From assembly GCA_964383365.1 (NCBI GenBank), contig CAYLHF010000003.1:75834-139833 (forward strand): a stretch of 64,000 nt of DNA, written 5' to 3'. The translations under genes were made by a program, and so were the position numbers. The DNA is from CAYLHF01 sp964383365 (lineage in GTDB: Bacteria; Bacteroidota; Rhodothermia; Rhodothermales; UBA10348). The notes beneath the pieces were generated by a model, which saw only the letters and a list, made by a program, of their open reading frames with translations, did no database searches and was not told the DNA's origin. This document shows positions 62,306-64,000 of the stretch, in pieces (within the stretch, counting starts at the first letter, position 1; each line of letters starts with the position of its first letter).

Positions 62306-63427
62306 GTGAAACTCAGCCTGAACCGTTACCTGTTGATCGCCGTGATTGTACTGTGTACCGGGTGTTTCTCCGAGCCGCAATTCCGTGTATCAGCCCTATC
62401 TGCCGAGCCGATTTCATGGGATTCCATTCGTGTTCACGTATCGTTCGAGACGAAAAATCTGGTCGGTGGATTTGAACCCGTATTACCGGACAGCGCATGG
62501 GTCAGGGCTTTCGACGCCTCCTTCGATACCCTTTTTGCTGGTTCCCGTTCGGTGATAACCCTACCCGATAAACGATTGGGAGACAGGGAGTCGGTACTCG
62601 TTGAGGCCTGTGGATCATACGGTGATCGCATCGCGTGCGAGCAGAGAACACTCGAAGCGTCTTCCAAGCGGATGATCGTGGATACAGATCTTTCCTATCC
62701 GGAATCACGCTTATTCGAGAAAGGAGTCTTCCGTCTGGGTTACCGGCTCGAGCGTGCCCGGTTCGATTCATCGGGTTGGGAGCCAATCAGACGTCGCGGG
62801 CGCCCTTCGACGTTCGTCCGGGTCTATGTATCCCGGCATCCGGAGGATCACGTTCAGATACCCATCGTGAGAGCAAGAACACGGTTCGATTTGTCTCGTC
62901 TGCGTGGCTATAGAAATTATCGATTCCGGGTAAAATCGGGTCTGATGGACGCTGATTCAGTCGAAGTACGGTTTGATGTGTTTACGACGCTGGGAACGGA
63001 ACCGGCGAAGATCGCGGGCGAACATGTGGTCCTTCGCGCGAAGTCGGAATCCGAACGAAAGGATGAACTCCGGAATCTCGTAGAACTGGGTGCATCAGAT
63101 ATTCTCGACAGAATGAAAGGGTTTTTTGGTCTTAGAAAAGCCTATGTGTTCATCAACGACTGGTCGTACCAGCCACTCGAAAAAAGCTATGATGCTGAAA
63201 TTGAAATTCATTGGCAGTCGGGGATCCGTGGTCGGTGGTTCGATATGACAGGGCGATATATTGTCGCTTTCGATGGTTCCGTTGGCAGTTTCGAATTTCT
63301 GCGCGGAAGTTCGGCGGCGACCGATCGGTGGTATGATCGACAGGATTCCACTGTCATAGAGTTCGAATCGCTGATGGGAGAAGATCACCTCCGGCCCGGG
63401 AACGAATTCGACGTGTACACCCCTTGA
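62306..63427 (+). CDS. Lipoprotein of unknown function
   Basis: A 373-residue protein beginning (GTG 62306) MKLSLNRYLLIAVIVLCTGC, a standard lipoprotein signal with lipobox CTGC. The mature part has two or three Ig-like beta-sandwich blocks (ISWDSIRVHVSFETKNL, FRLGYRLERARFDSSGWEPI, GYRNYRFRVKSGLMDADSVEVRFDV) and a helical/strand C-terminal domain (RNLVELGASDILDRMKGFFGLRKAYVFINDWS). I recognise no family. It diverges from HPPD and ends 4 bp before the reductase gene at the window edge. Confidence 0.65.
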   Translation: MKLSLNRYLLIAVIVLCTGCFSEPQFRVSALSAEPISWDSIRVHVSFETKNLVGGFEPVLPDSAWVRAFDASFDTLFAGSRSVITLPDKRLGDRESVLVEACGSYGDRIACEQRTLEASSKRMIVDTDLSYPESRLFEKGVFRLGYRLERARFDSSGWEPIRRRGRPSTFVRVYVSRHPEDHVQIPIVRARTRFDLSRLRGYRNYRFRVKSGLMDADSVEVRFDVFTTLGTEPAKIAGEHVVLRAKSESERKDELRNLVELGASDILDRMKGFFGLRKAYVFINDWSYQPLEKSYDAEIEIHWQSGIRGRWFDMTGRYIVAFDGSVGSFEFLRGSSAATDRWYDRQDSTVIEFESLMGEDHLRPGNEFDVYTP

Positions 63428-63431
63428 TACC

Positions 63432-64000
63432 ATGTCCAGATCACTTGTTCTGAATCAGTCTGCAGACGGGATAGAGGCTGTTGTGCGGGATATGAATCCT
63501 CAGGAGCTGAATGCTCCAGGACTATTGCGGGTTCGAGTGGCGTATTCCAGTATGAATTACAAGGATGCACTTGCCGTGACGGGTCGCGGGAAAATTATCC
63601 GCGCCCGGTATCCGTTCGTGCCGGGAATCGACTTTGTCGGTGAGGTGATAGAATCGCGGTCCGAGCGTTTCAATGTGGGTGACCGGGTTGTAGGGACTGG
63701 AGGGGGACTGGGCGAGACGATGTGGGGAGGTTATACTGAACTATTGACGGTACCCGATACGTGGTTAGTGTCGTTACCGGTGGGGCTTTCGGTTGTCGAC
63801 TCGATGATTATCGGAACGGCAGGATTAACGGCGATGCTGTCTGTTATGAAATTGAATCCACTGGTCGCAAGACAGGAAGAGGGCCGAGTTGTCGTCACCG
63901 GTGCGAGCGGTGGCGTAGGAAGTCTGAGTACTCTTTTTCTTGGCAGGAGCGGTTTTCGGGTCGTTGTTTCGACCGGTAAAAAGGATAACAGTTGGCTTCG
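63432..64000 (+). CDS. YhdH/AcuI-like quinone/acrylyl-CoA reductase (partial, runs off window)
   Basis: The first 189 residues of an NADPH-dependent medium-chain reductase. SSMNYKDALAVTGRGKI and YPFVPGIDFVGEVIES are characteristic of the YhdH/AcuI group, which reduces acrylyl-CoA to propionyl-CoA. WGGYTELLTVPDTWLV follows, and VVVTGASGGVGSLSTLFL at about 155-172 is the nucleotide-binding motif. No zinc ligands are seen, as in this zinc-free group. Starts at ATG 63432, 4 bp after the lipoprotein stop, and continues beyond base 64000. Confidence 0.88.
   Translation, partial: MSRSLVLNQSADGIEAVVRDMNPQELNAPGLLRVRVAYSSMNYKDALAVTGRGKIIRARYPFVPGIDFVGEVIESRSERFNVGDRVVGTGGGLGETMWGGYTELLTVPDTWLVSLPVGLSVVDSMIIGTAGLTAMLSVMKLNPLVARQEEGRVVVTGASGGVGSLSTLFLGRSGFRVVVSTGKKDNSWL

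Noticed and set aside
1..64000. Search by eye for CRISPR arrays, insertion sequences, prophage genes and rRNA.
   Set aside because: No spaced direct repeats, transposase or integrase motifs, phage structural genes or rRNA-like stretches were found.

Overview
The window reads as a chromosomal segment of a marine-type, aerobic, Gram-negative member of the Bacteroidota/Rhodothermota (FCB) group. The basis is family content: a TonB-dependent receptor, a PorV-like barrel, a GWxTD lipoprotein, an FmdB protein of the cysteine-poor type, a SpmA/SpmB pair in an organism that is unlikely to sporulate, a Wzi-like barrel, heme A synthesis genes, and Bacteroidota-style -7 promoter boxes (TAnnTTTG). Species cannot be fixed from the sequence. 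Coding density is very high, many gene ends are convergent within about 10 bp, and several same-strand neighbours overlap by ATGA. No tRNA, rRNA, insertion sequence, prophage or CRISPR array was seen.

Layout. 1-5.5 kb: end of a TonB-dependent receptor, glycogen synthase, an M14-like carboxypeptidase, and split SpmB/SpmA membrane proteins. 5.8-9 kb: an exported GH18-like protein, a methylmalonyl-CoA epimerase-like protein with an unexplained C-terminal half, and a CDF metal transporter. 9-11.4 kb: a FAD sugar/alcohol dehydrogenase complex (GMC subunit with an iron-sulfur-type cysteine cluster plus a small 'subunit 3'). 11.5-17.7 kb: CoA-disulfide-reductase-like flavoprotein, RsmB, PorV-like barrel, a family 2 glycosyltransferase and a TonB-type energy transducer. 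17.7-26 kb: an aspartyl/asparaginyl hydroxylase-like enzyme, then a tightly coupled minus-strand block of Wzi-like barrel, small barrel, degenerate TonB-receptor-like barrel and NOL1-type RNA methyltransferase, with a polyprenyl glycosylphosphotransferase facing away from it. This looks like a cell-surface polysaccharide locus.

26-43 kb is mostly housekeeping: fused alpha/beta 2-oxoacid dehydrogenase E1, GatB, a cysteine-free thioredoxin-fold lipoprotein, TpiA, the GWxTD lipoprotein, FmdB, a NagZ-beta-lactamase fusion, an MFS exporter and RlmN. It ends with a four-gene minus-strand operon ctaA-ctaB-ABC ATPase-ABC permease. 43-52.5 kb: a small exported unknown, SecD, SecF, a STAS protein followed by a clear terminator, PurA, an orphan histidine kinase, an unknown membrane protein that resembles a sigma/anti-sigma hybrid, a SAM hydrolase (DUF62) and YraN.

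52.5-64 kb: a carboxypeptidase-regulatory-domain protein, an acyl-CoA synthetase, an inositol pair (inositol-3-phosphate synthase and a probable CTP:inositol-1-phosphate cytidylyltransferase), an ELWxxDG-repeat lipoprotein, the tyrosine catabolism pair HPPD-HmgA, an unknown lipoprotein and the start of a YhdH/AcuI-type reductase. The best candidates for new biology are the inositol activation pair, the OM-barrel/RNA-methyltransferase coupling with its 13-bp intragenic hairpin, the extended epimerase, the GMC complex without a visible cytochrome, and the 49.9-51.9 kb unknown/SAM-hydrolase pair.
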